Part shown: positions 36,701 to 44,936 of the stretch, one piece after another | How positions within the stretch are numbered: the first letter of the stretch is position 1 | How the letters are laid out: each line of letters opens with the position of its first letter | Source: Betaproteobacteria bacterium UBA7395 | Lineage (GTDB): Bacteria; Pseudomonadota; Gammaproteobacteria; Burkholderiales; Rhodocyclaceae | Reading direction: 5' to 3' | Assembly (NCBI GenBank): GCA_002470165.1 | Contig: DKNF01000266.1 | Coordinates: forward strand, 1 to 44,936 | DNA: 44,936 nt | Position numbers and translations under genes: made by a program | Notes under the pieces: model-generated | Databases searched by the model: none | Seen by the model: only the letters and a program-made list of their open reading frames with translations | Told to the model about the DNA's origin: nothing

Positions 36701-37486
36701 CGTGCGCGTCATCGGCAGGTTGGCGCCGGTGATGATCAGGTAGGTCGAGTTGTACCAATCGGCGGCTTCCGGCACGTCGGTCTGCTCGCCCCAGGTCTGC
36801 GGCGAGGCGGCCGGCAGATCGCAGTACCAGTCGTAGAACGAACCGCAGGCGCCACCGATCAGCGACAGATAGCGCGAGCCGGCGGCATAGGAAATCATCG
36901 ACATCGCCGGAATCGGCGAGAACCCGTAGATGCGGTCCGGGCCCCATTTCTTGATGGTGTAGATGTTGGCGGCGGCGATGATCTCCTTCATTTCCTCCCA
37001 GCCGGCACGGACAAAGCCGCCCAGGCCGCGCACGCCGACATACTTGATGCGCTTCTGCGGGTCGTTCTGGATTGCCTCCCAGGCTTCGACCGGGTCAAGG
37101 CCCTTGGCCCGCTCGGCGCGGTACAGGTCGAGCAGGCGACCACGGATCATCGGGTGCTTTATCCGGTGCGGCGAGTACAGGTACCAGGAGAACGAGGCGC
37201 CGCGCTGACAGCCGCGTGGTTCGTGGTTGGGCAGGTCCTCGCGGGTGCGCGGGTAATCGGTCTGCTGCATTTCGAAGGCAACCAGGCCGTTCTTGACGAA
37301 GATCTTCCACGAGCAACCGCCCGTGCAATTGACGCCGTGGGTCGAGCGGACGACCTTGTCGTGCCGCCAGCGGTTGCGATAGGCATCCTCCCATTGGCGA
37401 TCCTCGTTGGTGACGACGCCGTGGCCCTTGGCGAAGGTGCTCTGGACCTTGCTCAGAAATTTCAGGCGGTCAAGAAAATGACTCAT
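33737..37486 (-). CDS. narG: Respiratory nitrate reductase alpha subunit (Mo-bisMGD)
   Basis: The 1249-residue catalytic subunit that reduces nitrate to nitrite on the cytoplasmic face of the membrane. The N-terminal FS0 ligands are present in HGVNCTGGCSW and EPRGCQRG. The molybdenum-ligating Asp is in YCDLPAASPQTWGEQTDVPEA, and the RTPDAHF motif follows. The C-terminal part has the usual QGTHGAACSQ-like and NYYGTVGCNRDEQ segments. The first 40 residues resemble the vestigial Tat-like N-terminus of NarG. Length is normal. The ribosome site is CGAGGAGC seven bases upstream. A 75-base gap separates it from narK2, the longest gap within the operon. Confidence 0.98.
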   Translation of the reverse strand: MSHFLDRLKFLSKVQSTFAKGHGVVTNEDRQWEDAYRNRWRHDKVVRSTHGVNCTGGCSWKIFVKNGLVAFEMQQTDYPRTREDLPNHEPRGCQRGASFSWYLYSPHRIKHPMIRGRLLDLYRAERAKGLDPVEAWEAIQNDPQKRIKYVGVRGLGGFVRAGWEEMKEIIAAANIYTIKKWGPDRIYGFSPIPAMSMISYAAGSRYLSLIGGACGSFYDWYCDLPAASPQTWGEQTDVPEAADWYNSTYLIITGANLPMTRTPDAHFATEVRYKGAKIVSMAPDYAEYVKFADLWMPVRQGTDTAAFLAMGHVALKEYFIDRQDAYFLEYARKYTDMPMQVMLRRHGENWVSDRNLRASDFVDNLGEANNPEWKTVVFDSKRQSFVVPNGSIGFRWGEDGKWNLLEQAAGGEIEAELSCIERRDGVVSVGFPHFENGESTLILRNVPVRIVKLANGEEALVTSVFDLQIAQYGIDRGLGGGNVAKSYDDADVAYTPAWAAKVTGVKAADIERTGREFAENASKTRGKSMVIMGAAINHWYHNDMTYRSIMNLLHMCGCVGQTGGGWAHYVGQEKLRPQAGWAPIAFATDWQRPPRHQNSTSYWYFHTDQWRYETVDADALLSPAGKNKYKGYTLADYNVDAVRMGWLPGAPHFNRNPLDLVAEAEKKGATDEAGIAKHVVEELKSGKLDVAFADPDNPVNWPRNLFVWRANLIGTSAKGHEYFLKHLLGAQNGVMQEGTHGAACSQVNYLEDGPVGKLDLMVDINFRLNSTGAYSDIILPTATWYEKNDLNTTDMHPFIHPLGEAVTPGWESKSDWQIFKAIAETFSKLAEKHLGKKRDLVALPMQHDSPMELAQPFGQVKNWKRGECEPIPGKTMAALRLVERDYGQTYNKYIALGPLMTKLGNNVKGIDWNTEQEYKELAVLNKTVQVDGVSKGMPSLEEDIYVCDSVMRMAPETNGEVAHKSWSALSKKTGLDHHHLYAGRHEDKITFRDIVAQPRKIITAPTWSGIESETVSYTAGYTNIHEHIPFRTLTGRAHFYQDHEWFLDFGEGFCVFKPPVDLKAHETVPDSVRRKPHLTLSWITPHSKWGIHSSYQDNLRMLTLFRGGPYIWIAEDDARQIGLADNDWVEAINANGATMARAVVSQRVPRGMALMYHAQEKNVNVPGSPSSGKRGGILNSVTRVVVKPTNMVGGYAQLAYGFNYYGTVGCNRDEQVVLHKVEDRDIDWLERPLTPEREAQRNPVGVGSK

Positions 37487-37561
37487 GTTGTGCTCCTCGT
37501 TTGGCGACCTGCCCCAGGCCGCGGGGTTGATTGCAGAATGCGGTGATGGTGATGAAACGGC

Positions 37562-39208
37562 TCAGGGGTTGTGGATGTAGGCGTTCTTGCGCAGGTAGAA
37601 CCACCAGTTGATGACGACGCAGATGGCGTAGAAGATGGCAAAGCCGTACATCGCGTTTTCCGGAGTGCCGGCCTTGATCTGGCCGCCGATGACCACCGGC
37701 GCGATGAAGGAACCGTAGGCACCGACCGCCGAAGTCCAGCCGAGCACCGGCCCACGCTGGTCCTGGTCGAAGACGAAGCCGACGGTTCGGAAGGTCGAGC
37801 CGTTGCCGATGCCGGAGGCGGCGAAGAGGACGATGAACAGGCCCATGAACAGGAAGAAATAGTCTTCCGGCGTCGCCGACTGGTAGGCCAGCTGCATGAC
37901 GTAGCCGGTGGCGGCCGAGGCGACGACGAGCACCAGCGAGATCACCTGGGTGACGATGGACCCGCCGAGCTTGTCGGAAATCCAGCCGCCGAGCGGACGG
38001 ATCAGCGCGCCGACGAAGGGGCCGATCCAGGCGTACATCAGCGCCGACGGTGCGTTCGGGTTGCGCGCATGGACCCAGGCCTGGGTCGCCGGATCGAAGA
38101 CATGGGTGTTGCCGAAGATGACCGTGATCGACAGCGGCAGCGCCATCGAGAAGCCGATGAAGGAGCCGAAGGTGACAACGTAAAGCGCGGTCATCGACCA
38201 GGTGTGCTTGTTGCCGAAAATGGCGAACTGCTTGCCCAGGTTGGCCTTCATCTCGCCGGTGGCCAGCGCCTTCATGGCGAACAGCGTGGCGACGATGACC
38301 AGGACCACCACCGCCCACATGTTGAGCAGGCCGAGGCCGCTCGGTGCCGGCAGGTAGAGGTAGAGGCCGAGACCGGAGACCACCAGCGCCAAGCCGTAGA
38401 AGACGACGACCCGGCCGAGCGCGGCGGCGGTCGAGCCAATTGCCGGCGAGACGGTGAGCAGGTTGTTCATGCCGAACCAGCCGACGACGGCCAGCGGCAC
38501 CAGCAACAGCAGCCAGACGAAACCGGCATTCTGGATCCAGGTCGGCGTGCCGGCGGCGATCTTGCCGATCAGCGTCGCCGAATCCTTGACCAGCGGAATC
38601 GCCTCACCGCCCAGCGCGCCGAACAGGCTGACGGTCATCACCGCCGGAATCAGCAACTGCATCGTGGTCACGCCGAAATTGCCGAGCCCGGCATTGAGCC
38701 CGAGCGCCGTTCCCTGCTGACGCTTGGGGAAAAAGGTGCTGATGTTGGACATCGAGCAGGCGAAGTTGCCGCCGCCGATCCCGGACAGCAGCGCCATCAA
38801 CTGGAAGACCCACAGCGGCGTGCTCTTGTCCTGCAGCGCCAGACCGGTGCCGATGGCCGGAATCATCAGCAGCGCGGTGGTCAGCCAGACAGTGTTGCGG
38901 CCACCGCAGATACGGATGAAGAAGGACGCGGGAATGCGCAAGGTGGCGCCGGACAGGCCGGAAATGGCGGCAATGGTGAATAGCTCGTCCGGCGAGAACG
39001 GAAAGCCGGCATTGGCCATCTGCACGGTGATGATCCCCCACATCAACCAGATGGCGAAGCCGCAGAGCAGGCTGGGAATCGAGATCCACAGGTTGCGGTT
39101 GGCGATGCGGCGACCGGTGGTCTGCCAGAATTTTTCGTCCTCGGGCCGCCAGTCGACGATGTCGACCGAACTGGTGACCTGGGGGCGGGTGGATTTTTGC
39201 TTGTTCAT
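37562..39208 (-). CDS. narK2: Nitrate/nitrite transporter, NarK2 type
   Basis: A 548-residue major-facilitator protein of the nitrate-nitrite porter family with about 12 membrane helices and an unusually long N-terminal cytoplasmic segment (WRPEDEKFWQTTGRRIANRNLW). The family signature GGGNFACSMSNISTFFPKRQQG followed by GLNAGLGNFG is present, and the second repeat has GIGNGSTFRTV. The sequence type matches NarK2-like nitrate/nitrite antiporters, which import nitrate and expel nitrite. It follows narK1 by 18 bases, with GGGGAG before the ATG. Type assignment is by sequence style and has not been tested. Confidence 0.92.
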   Translation of the reverse strand: MNKQKSTRPQVTSSVDIVDWRPEDEKFWQTTGRRIANRNLWISIPSLLCGFAIWLMWGIITVQMANAGFPFSPDELFTIAAISGLSGATLRIPASFFIRICGGRNTVWLTTALLMIPAIGTGLALQDKSTPLWVFQLMALLSGIGGGNFACSMSNISTFFPKRQQGTALGLNAGLGNFGVTTMQLLIPAVMTVSLFGALGGEAIPLVKDSATLIGKIAAGTPTWIQNAGFVWLLLLVPLAVVGWFGMNNLLTVSPAIGSTAAALGRVVVFYGLALVVSGLGLYLYLPAPSGLGLLNMWAVVVLVIVATLFAMKALATGEMKANLGKQFAIFGNKHTWSMTALYVVTFGSFIGFSMALPLSITVIFGNTHVFDPATQAWVHARNPNAPSALMYAWIGPFVGALIRPLGGWISDKLGGSIVTQVISLVLVVASAATGYVMQLAYQSATPEDYFFLFMGLFIVLFAASGIGNGSTFRTVGFVFDQDQRGPVLGWTSAVGAYGSFIAPVVIGGQIKAGTPENAMYGFAIFYAICVVINWWFYLRKNAYIHNP

Positions 39209-39226
39209 TGAAACTCCCCGTTCTGA

Positions 39227-40492
39227 TCATTCAAGGTTGTCGGCACCGACGCGCGCTGGGCGGCCGCGGACCAAATCGGCATCACGCACCTCGGTCCAGT
39301 ACATCCAGATCAGCGAGACCCAGACGACGCCGTACAGCAACATGAAGCAGGAGGACCGCACGCCGGTCAGGTCGACCAGGGCGCCGAACATGATCGGTAG
39401 CAGGAAGCCGCCCAGGCCGCCGGCCAGACCGACGATGCCGGAGATGACGCCGATGTTCTTCGGGTAGTCGTCGGAGATGTACTTGAACACTGAGGCCTTG
39501 CCGACCGCCATGGCGACACCGACGACGAACAGCAGCGCGGTAAAGACGTATTCGTTGAGATGGATTTCGTAGGTCTGCGGTCCGCTGACCGTCTTCACCG
39601 TGAACTCGGTCTGCGGGTAGGACAGGATGAACAGGCAGATCCAGCACACCCAGAGCACCCACCAGGTCACCTTGTGGGCGCCGAACTTGTCCGAGAACCA
39701 GCCGCCAAGCGCGCGCAACACGCCGCCAGGCAGGGAAAAACAGGCCGCCAGGAAGGCCGCGCTCTTGAGGTCGAAGGCGTATTCCTGGACGTAGTACTTG
39801 GTCATCCACAGCGCCAGCGCGACATAACCGCCGAAGACGATCGAGTAGTACTGGCAGATTTTCCAGACGTTCGGATCCTTCAAGGCGCGCAGCTGCTGCG
39901 CGACGGTCACCGTCGAACTGACCCGGTGCGCCGGATCGCTGTAGGTGAACACGAAGAAGGCCAGCGCCGTAACCAGCATCATCACGGCAAAAACCGTCGG
40001 CACCATGGTCCAACCGTAGGCGACGACGATCGACGGGGCGAGCAACTTGGTCAGCGCTGCGCCGGCGTTGCCGGCACCGAACACGCCCATGGCGAACCCC
40101 TGGTTCTGCTTCTCGAACCAGCGTGCGCAGTAGGCGATGCCGACCGAAAAGGAGCCGCCGGCGATGCCGACGAACAGGCCGGCGACCAGCAACTGCCAGT
40201 ATTCGGTGGCCTGGCCGATCAGATAGATGGGCACTACGGTGCTCATCATGATGCCGAAGAACACCGGCCGACCGCCAAAGCGGTCGGTCATCATGCCCAG
40301 CGGCAGGCGGATCAGCGAGCCGGTCAACACCGGCATGGCGGCGAGGATGCCGAACTGGGTTTCGTTGAGGCCCAGTTGTTCCTTGATCGGGATGCCGATC
40401 ACGGCAAAGATCATCCAGACCATGAAGCAGACGGTGAACGCCAGCGTGCTCATGGTCAGTACGGACAATTGCTGCATTTTTCTGCTTGTCAT
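39227..40492 (-). CDS. narK1: Nitrate transporter, NarK1 type
   Basis: A 421-residue major-facilitator protein with 12 predicted helices. The first nitrate signature is GIAGGSFSVGIAYCARWFE followed by GFAMGVFGAGNAGAALTK, and the second is GIVGLAGGLGGFLLP. This short form with its MSTLAFTVCFMVWMIFAVIG start is typical of NarK1-type nitrate/proton symporters, which begin nitrate uptake before nitrite is available for exchange. Together with narK2 it mirrors the NarK1-NarK2 pair that is fused in Paracoccus. It is the first gene of the nar operon, divergent from norC across a 221-base gap. ATG 40492 is used, and ATG 40477 is a possible alternative. Confidence 0.92.
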   Translation of the reverse strand: MTSRKMQQLSVLTMSTLAFTVCFMVWMIFAVIGIPIKEQLGLNETQFGILAAMPVLTGSLIRLPLGMMTDRFGGRPVFFGIMMSTVVPIYLIGQATEYWQLLVAGLFVGIAGGSFSVGIAYCARWFEKQNQGFAMGVFGAGNAGAALTKLLAPSIVVAYGWTMVPTVFAVMMLVTALAFFVFTYSDPAHRVSSTVTVAQQLRALKDPNVWKICQYYSIVFGGYVALALWMTKYYVQEYAFDLKSAAFLAACFSLPGGVLRALGGWFSDKFGAHKVTWWVLWVCWICLFILSYPQTEFTVKTVSGPQTYEIHLNEYVFTALLFVVGVAMAVGKASVFKYISDDYPKNIGVISGIVGLAGGLGGFLLPIMFGALVDLTGVRSSCFMLLYGVVWVSLIWMYWTEVRDADLVRGRPARVGADNLE

Positions 40493-40640
40493 GTTCTTGT
40501 CTCTCCCTCCGGTTTTTCCGTTGGGTGAAGATTAAGAACTTGGGCGTCTGCAGCCCATTCGCCATTCGCCGGTATACGGGAGATAAAAAACGGTAGGCGG
40601 AGTAGTCATTTGGAACTAGCCCGAAGGTGCCCCGCTCCCT

Positions 40641-40683
40641 TTGATACGCATCATGGTTTCCGACACCCCGCTAAAACGAGAAT
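40641..40683 (+). promoter_or_regulatory. FNR/DNR-type box and -10 for norCBQ
   Basis: TTGATACGCATCAT (40641-40654) matches TTGAT-N4-ATCAA at 9 of 10 defined positions. GAGAAT at 40678-40683 (4 of 6 to TATAAT) starts 23 bases after the box, giving near class II geometry with a start near 40690. AAGGAG at 40701-40706 is the norC ribosome site. The box is nearly symmetrical and is the only one I find in the 221-base gap. It may also serve narK1, although no good -10 is seen at the mirrored distance (TAGTTC, 40618-40613). The rest of the gap holds a GGCGAAT tandem repeat but no gene. Confidence 0.65.
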
Positions 40684-40713
40684 CGCTCCACCTCAATAAC
40701 AAGGAGTAATTTC

Positions 40714-41139
40714 ATGAGCGGGGTATTTACCAAATCAATGGCCAGGAACATCTTCTATGGGGGAACGGTGTTCTTCTTCCTGGTCTTTCTGGCCCTGACC
40801 TTCGATTCGCATCGCGAATTTCCCAAGCGCGACAACAGCCAGAACCTGACGCCGGAGGTCATCGCCGGCAAGAAGATCTGGGAAACGCGCAATTGCATCG
40901 GCTGCCATACGCTGCTCGGCGAAGGCGCCTATTTCGCGCCGGAACTGGGCAATGTCTACCCACGTCGCGGTCCGGACTTCATCAAGGCCTGGATGCAGGC
41001 CCAACCGACCGGTGCCCCCGGTCGCCGGCAGATGCCGCAATTCCACCTGAGCGACACGGAACTCGACCAACTGGTCGCCTTCCTGAAATACACGTCGGAA
41101 ATCAACACCGCCAACTGGCCACCCAACATCGAGGGTTAA
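40714..41139 (+). CDS. norC: Nitric oxide reductase cytochrome c subunit
   Basis: A 141-residue membrane-anchored cytochrome c. One N-terminal helix (about 13-30) is followed by a periplasmic heme domain with CIGCH (Cys61, Cys64, His65) and the distal Met107 in RRQMPQF. It delivers electrons from periplasmic c-type carriers to NorB, which reduces NO to N2O. The ribosome site AAGGAG is about eight bases before ATG 40714. The norB gene follows after 45 bases with its own AGGAG. Confidence 0.97.
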   Translation: MSGVFTKSMARNIFYGGTVFFFLVFLALTFDSHREFPKRDNSQNLTPEVIAGKKIWETRNCIGCHTLLGEGAYFAPELGNVYPRRGPDFIKAWMQAQPTGAPGRRQMPQFHLSDTELDQLVAFLKYTSEINTANWPPNIEG

Positions 41140-42564
<1,425 letters not shown>

Positions 42565-42575
42565 CCGGTCACCAC

Positions 42576-42599
42576 GACGGGCGGCCACGGCCGCCCGTC
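42576..42599 (+). other. GC-rich hairpin between norB and norQ
   Basis: GACGGGCGGCC and GGCCGCCCGTC form an 11-bp perfect inverted repeat around AC, starting 11 bases after the norB stop. No T run follows on the plus strand, so it is not a classic intrinsic terminator. It would suit an mRNA 3'-end stabiliser or partial terminator that keeps norCB message above the accessory genes. Confidence 0.65.
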
Positions 42600-42626
42600 A
42601 TCCGCCCCAGCGGAAGGAAACCGTCC

Positions 42627-43427
42627 ATGAATGCACCGATACTCACCGAGTCCCATCCCTACTACGAAGCCTTCGCCGACGAAGCCGAGATCTTCGAAGC
42701 CGCCTGGAAAAACCGCCTGCCCCTGCTGATCAAGGGTCCCACCGGTTGCGGCAAGACGCGCTTCGTCGCCCACATGGCGGCACGCCTGAAGCTGCCGCTG
42801 TACACCGTCGCCTGCCACGACGACCTGACGGCCGCCGACCTGGTCGGCCGCCACCTGCTGGTCGACGGCCAGACCGTCTGGTGCGATGGCCCGCTGACCC
42901 GCGCCGTGCGCGAAGGCGGCATCTGCTACCTCGACGAAGTGGTCGAGACGCGCAAGGACACGACAGTCGTCCTTCATCCCCTGGCCGACGACCGTCGCCT
43001 GCTGCCGATCGACCGTACCGGCGAACTGCTCGCTGCACCGCCGTCGTTCATGCTGGTGGTGTCGTACAACCCCGGCTACCAGAATCTGCTCAAGGGCATG
43101 AAGCCCTCGACCCGCCAGCGTTTCGTCAGCCTGCGCTTCGATTTCCCGGCAGCCGAACGCGAGCAGCGCATCCTCGAACGCGAAGGAGGCTGCCCACCCG
43201 ACCTCGCCCGCCGTCTGGTCGGCATTGCCCAGGCGCTGCGCCAACTGCAGGAACACGACCTGGAAGAGGCGGCCAGTACCCGCCTGCTCGTCTACGCCGG
43301 CCTGCTCATCGGCGGCGGCATGGACCCGGTGACCGCCTGCCGGGCGGCCATCGTCGACAGCCTGACCGACGACACGGAAGTTGCCGAAGCGCTGATGGAA
43401 GTCATCCGCGCCAGTTTCGGGCAATAA
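42627..43427 (+). CDS. norQ: MoxR/CbbQ-type AAA+ ATPase, NO reductase activation protein NorQ
   Basis: A 266-residue AAA+ protein of the CbbQ/NirQ/NorQ group. Walker A is GPTGCGKT (37-44) and Walker B is GICYLDEV (about 97-104), with the sensor segment [22 protein letters not shown]. With NorD it is needed to mature the NorB active site, probably by inserting the non-heme iron. GGAAGGAAA is about eight bases before ATG 42627. The next gene begins four bases after its stop. norD lies two genes further on, rather than immediately next. Confidence 0.94.
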   Translation: MNAPILTESHPYYEAFADEAEIFEAAWKNRLPLLIKGPTGCGKTRFVAHMAARLKLPLYTVACHDDLTAADLVGRHLLVDGQTVWCDGPLTRAVREGGICYLDEVVETRKDTTVVLHPLADDRRLLPIDRTGELLAAPPSFMLVVSYNPGYQNLLKGMKPSTRQRFVSLRFDFPAAEREQRILEREGGCPPDLARRLVGIAQALRQLQEHDLEEAASTRLLVYAGLLIGGGMDPVTACRAAIVDSLTDDTEVAEALMEVIRASFGQ

Positions 43428-43430
43428 ACG

Positions 43431-43835
43431 ATGCGCATCGAACGTCCCGACCCGCTGGTCCACGCCATGCCCGGCCCACCGCTGGCCATCGCCGCCGAAG
43501 CCCTGTTCCTGATCAACCTGATGCTGCTGCCGGTCCTAGGCTTCCTGCTCCTGTGCGGGCTGTGGCACCGCCATCGCCGGCACCACGACCCGCTGGTACG
43601 CAGCCACCTGCGCCAGACCATGAGCGCCAGCCTGTGGGGCGGCGCTTTCCTGGCTGCCAGCAGCCTGGGCATCTTCGCCATCGGCGGCCTGGACAATCCG
43701 TGGTCATGGGTGATCGGCGTACTTTATTTCCTCCTCGTACACGCCCTGCTGATCCTGCTCGGCTTTCTCGGCCTGGTCCGCGCCATGAACGGTCATGACT
43801 GGCGTTACCCGGTGATCGGCCCGCACAGCCCATGA
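43431..43835 (+). CDS. Small membrane protein in the nor operon
   Basis: A 134-residue protein with about three hydrophobic segments (roughly 20-43, 65-84, 91-114). A His/Arg-rich loop between the first two reads WHRHRRHHDP. The end, NGHDWRYPVIG, resembles the closing motif of DUF4870-type small membrane proteins, but I could not place it with confidence. It starts four bases after norQ and overlaps the next gene by four bases (ATGA), so it is translated as part of the operon. Its position between norQ and norD suggests a role in NO reductase assembly or electron supply. Function unknown. Confidence 0.75.
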   Translation: MRIERPDPLVHAMPGPPLAIAAEALFLINLMLLPVLGFLLLCGLWHRHRRHHDPLVRSHLRQTMSASLWGGAFLAASSLGIFAIGGLDNPWSWVIGVLYFLLVHALLILLGFLGLVRAMNGHDWRYPVIGPHSP

Positions 43836-44800
43836 ACCAGCCCATTGCCCCCACCCTGCAGCTCCGCCGTCACGGCCTGCAGTTCGCGTTTTTCATCCTG
43901 TTCGCGCTGGCGCCGGTGTTCGATCTGCTGCGCTACGACCTTTATGCCGGTCATGCCTGGCTGCTCGGCTTTGAATGGCGGCTTGGCCTGGACGACTTCC
44001 TGGCCGGCCGGATCGGTGCCGGTAGCGCCGCCATCAACGTACTGACCCGCCTGTTCCTGCCCTTGCTGGCCACTGCCGCACTGTTTCTGTGGGTGGCGCG
44101 GCGCTGGGGGCGGCTGTATTGCGGCTGGCTATGCCCGCACTTTTCGGTGGTCGAGATCATCAATTCGCTGATGCTGCGTGCCAGCGGCAAACCCAGCCTC
44201 TGGGAACGCGAAACCCTGCCGCCCTGGCATGCCGACCGCAGCCCGCGGCAGTACAGCCCGGGCTGGTGGCTGCTGGTGGTGCCTGCCGCGGTCATTTTTG
44301 CCTTCGCCTGGGCAGTCGTCTTCCTCACCTACCTGCTGCCGCCTACCGAGGTGTACGGCAACCTGTGGCAGGGTACGCTAACACGCAACCAGGCCTTGTT
44401 CATTGGTGCCTTCACCACCCTCCTCAGCCTCGAATTCCTGTTCGCCCGCCACCTGTTCTGCCGCTACGCCTGCGCCGTCGGCCTGTTTCAGTCGCTGGTC
44501 TGGATGGGCAATCGCGACGCCATGGTGGTCGGTTTCCAGCGTTCGCGCGGCAACGACTGCAACCGCTGCCTGCCGGAACGCCAGTCGGCCTGCGACATGG
44601 CCTGCCCGATGCGGCTCAACCCGCGCAACATCAAGCGTCACATGTTCACCTGCACCCAGTGCGCGCAGTGCCTCAGCGCCTGCGCGACCAGTCAGCGCGA
44701 CAATCCCGGCGGCCCATTGCTGCACTGGGTCAAGGATGCCGCCGCGCGGCAGAACGAAGCCGGCTTCCGGCCGGGCAAGCAGGACAGGACGGGAGACTAG
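43832..44800 (+). CDS. Polyferredoxin-type membrane protein (NapH/CcoG-like) in the nor operon
   Basis: A 322-residue protein with about four to five membrane helices. Cys motifs on the membrane edges are YCGWLCPH (Cys97, Cys101) and CRYACAVG (Cys210, Cys214), as in NapH, NosR and CcoG. A C-terminal ferredoxin-like region has Cys243, 246, 254 and 258 (CNRC ... CDMACP) and CTQCAQCLSAC (Cys274, 277, 280, 284), enough for two 4Fe-4S clusters. It overlaps the upstream gene by four bases and norD begins one base after its stop. It could carry electrons or metals for NO reductase maturation, as CcoG does for cbb3 oxidase copper handling. This is an analogy, not evidence. Confidence 0.85.
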   Translation: MNQPIAPTLQLRRHGLQFAFFILFALAPVFDLLRYDLYAGHAWLLGFEWRLGLDDFLAGRIGAGSAAINVLTRLFLPLLATAALFLWVARRWGRLYCGWLCPHFSVVEIINSLMLRASGKPSLWERETLPPWHADRSPRQYSPGWWLLVVPAAVIFAFAWAVVFLTYLLPPTEVYGNLWQGTLTRNQALFIGAFTTLLSLEFLFARHLFCRYACAVGLFQSLVWMGNRDAMVVGFQRSRGNDCNRCLPERQSACDMACPMRLNPRNIKRHMFTCTQCAQCLSACATSQRDNPGGPLLHWVKDAAARQNEAGFRPGKQDRTGD

Positions 44801-44801
44801 G

Positions 44802-44936
44802 ATGGAAGAATGGGTCGGCAAGGTCTGGCATCGCTGGATCACCCGCGCCGCCGGCGGCCACCATCCACAAGCCACCGTCGAACTGAAAGCGCTGGCTCGG
44901 CCGCTGGCCATCTACTTCCGCGCGCTCGGCGGCGAC
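44802..44936 (+). CDS. norD: NO reductase activation protein NorD, 5' end (partial)
   Basis: ATG 44802 lies one base after the previous stop, with GGGAG upstream. The 45 visible codons read MEEWVGKVWHRWITR ... LAIYFRALGGD and run off the right edge in frame. The EEWVGKVWHRWITR start followed by a PLAIYFRALGG-type segment is characteristic of NorD, whose C-terminal von Willebrand factor A domain would lie outside the window. NorD works with the ATPase NorQ in NO reductase activation. Confidence 0.82.
   Translation, partial: MEEWVGKVWHRWITRAAGGHHPQATVELKALARPLAIYFRALGGD

Noticed and set aside
34988..37546. Long plus-strand open frame opposite narG (852 codons), and similar long frames opposite narK2, narH, thrC and the hybrid kinase
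   Set aside because: They are antisense shadows of GC-rich genes. The translations are low-complexity with no recognisable domains, while the minus-strand products are unmistakable.
37487..37561. Possible promoter or terminator between narK2 and narG
   Set aside because: Only a 4-bp GC stem and no FNR box or convincing -10/-35 pair are visible. It is treated as an operon-internal gap.
40548..40575. Tandem GGCGAAT repeat in the nar/nor gap (minus strand)
   Set aside because: Only two 7-base units are present, with no known regulator and no spacing relation to a visible promoter.

Overview
The window is about 45 kb of GC-rich DNA, densely coded and mostly on the minus strand. Gene content and protein style point to a denitrifying betaproteobacterium of the Rhodocyclaceae (Dechloromonas/Azonexus/Thauera-like). 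That placement is an inference from gene content, not from a search. No rRNA, tRNA, CRISPR array, insertion sequence or prophage gene was recognised, and no gene-free stretch exceeds 300 bases. The longest are the two promoter-bearing gaps at 22704-22936 and 40493-40713.

Layout. (1) 1-10154 is metabolism: the 3' end of an NAD(P)H-hydrate dehydratase gene, a membrane-anchored glutamate-synthase-like FMN/3Fe-4S protein, nadC, a membrane diguanylate cyclase, and an alaA-hom ... thrC amino-acid cluster. The cluster is interrupted by a two-gene unit (a DUF2249 protein and a His-rich polytopic membrane protein) that has its own FNR/DNR-type promoter. A Mth938-like protein gene follows. (2) 10151-17030 is a c-di-GMP/surface block: a LapD-like receptor with degenerate GGDEF and EAL domains, a small secreted Ala/Gly repeat protein, a pseudo-receiver/PAS/GGDEF/EAL protein, a MltD-like lytic transglycosylase and a LapG-like periplasmic protease. 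(3) 17039-23941 is an exopolysaccharide export module: an outer-membrane barrel, a Wza-type export protein, a Wzc-type tyrosine autokinase, a PHP-type phosphatase and a membrane-anchored helical-repeat protein, with galE upstream. (4) 23968-27356 holds a hybrid histidine kinase and a HExxH periplasmic protein. (5) 27369-40492, on the minus strand, is a nitrate respiration locus in transcription order narK1-narK2-narGHJI-narXL, followed by a stand-alone lipoyl/biotinyl-domain protein and a beta-carbonic anhydrase joined to it by an overlapping start and stop. (6) 40714-44936, on the plus strand and divergent from narK1, is norC-norB-norQ, a small membrane protein, a polyferredoxin-type membrane protein and the start of norD.

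How it fits together. The right half makes a nitrate uptake, nitrate reduction and NO reduction unit with its own nitrate/nitrite two-component sensor. A near-consensus FNR/DNR box lies in the nar/nor divergent gap. A second, weaker box of the same type sits some 33 kb away in front of the DUF2249 operon, suggesting that this unlabelled pair belongs to the same anaerobic/NO regulon. The left-centre block looks like a biofilm switch: c-di-GMP enzymes, a Lap-type inside-out receptor with its cognate protease, and exopolysaccharide export. The least described items are the DUF2249/membrane-protein pair, the lipoyl-domain/carbonic-anhydrase pair in the nar locus, the secreted 14-residue-repeat protein next to lapD, and the two membrane proteins between norQ and norD.
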